Assembly (NCBI GenBank): GCA_023245195.1
Contig: JAHFKU010000004.1
Location: forward strand, 1 to 42,123
Source: Candidatus Staskawiczbacteria bacterium
Lineage (GTDB): Bacteria; Patescibacteriota; Minisyncoccia; Minisyncoccales; Staskawiczbacteraceae
DNA length: 42,123 nt
Reading direction: 5' to 3'
The notes beneath the pieces are model-generated. The model was given only the letters and a program-made list of their open reading frames with translations. It had not been told where the DNA came from and did no database searches. Position 1 is the first letter of the stretch. Each line of letters opens with the position of its first letter. The translations under genes were made by a program, and so were the position numbers. Shown here in pieces: positions 41,865-42,123 of this stretch.

Positions 41865-42123
41865 TCATAAAAGCCTCGCAATTACCCTGAAAAACTTTTC
41901 CTTTTCAGAATCATTCTCGAAAGGACTTTTTTTAAACTCATTAATTATATAATAATCCCAGAGTACGTTTTTCTTGCCCAATCCATTGGGATTAGAAACA
42001 GGATCATAGGTATCAGGATCTGGAGGAGTTTTTCCAGTAACTCTTCCCAATTCATTTACCTTTTCATAAATCTTCTTGGCATTTTCATGGGCAAAATCAA
42101 CGAATTCCTGGGTTAACGGTTCT
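41865..42123 (-). CDS. Hypothetical protein, 5' end beyond the window
   Basis: Reading frame stays open to the window edge (EPLTQEFVDFAHENAKKIYEKVNELGRVTGK...). Confidence 0.6.
   Translation of the reverse strand, partial: EPLTQEFVDFAHENAKKIYEKVNELGRVTGKTPPDPDTYDPVSNPNGLGKKNVLWDYYIINEFKKSPFENDSEKEKFFRVIARLL

Noticed and set aside
1-42123. CRISPR array
   Set aside because: Repeats are palindromic, dispersed and not regularly spaced with unique spacers; no cas-like ORFs

Overview
The window looks like a chromosomal segment of a Patescibacteria/CPR-type (Parcubacteria-like) bacterium. That is inference from gene content and style: T4SS-type pilin paralogs, a type IV pilus locus without outer-membrane parts in view, and very dense palindromic repeats. 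Housekeeping genes: gyrA (split by an HNH-type intein), an S1-domain protein, truD, ftsH, a MutY-family glycosylase, an RluA-family synthase, rplS, rbfA, infB. Type IV pilus block: pilB, pilC, four prepilin/pilin-like genes, pilM, pilN, pilO, a small TM protein and a response regulator. Also present: two toxin-antitoxin modules (HicAB-like, RelBE-like), a 1.66-kaa secreted multidomain protein with a GH30-like domain, eight tRNA genes, and a compositionally atypical three-gene block (11.68-15.13 kb) with a divergent promoter region, a NYN/LabA-like putative RNase and two GC-rich orphan genes. The most unusual signals are: (i) small structured elements just downstream of tRNA-Leu(GAG) and tRNA-Gly(GCC), bounded by duplicated tRNA 3' ends and sharing two hairpins with compensatory changes, plus a possible third of different sequence near tRNA-Ser; (ii) several dispersed palindrome families, including a three-way-junction-like element with TTTACCC..GGGTAAA ends and a GCTACGAAATACGAAT hairpin confined here to the pilus locus; (iii) in-frame palindromic insertions in GyrA, IF-2, S1, RluA-like and MutY-like proteins; (iv) a ~268-bp element with 30-bp terminal inverted repeats; (v) the NYN island. 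No rRNA, CRISPR array, transposase or integrase was recognised.
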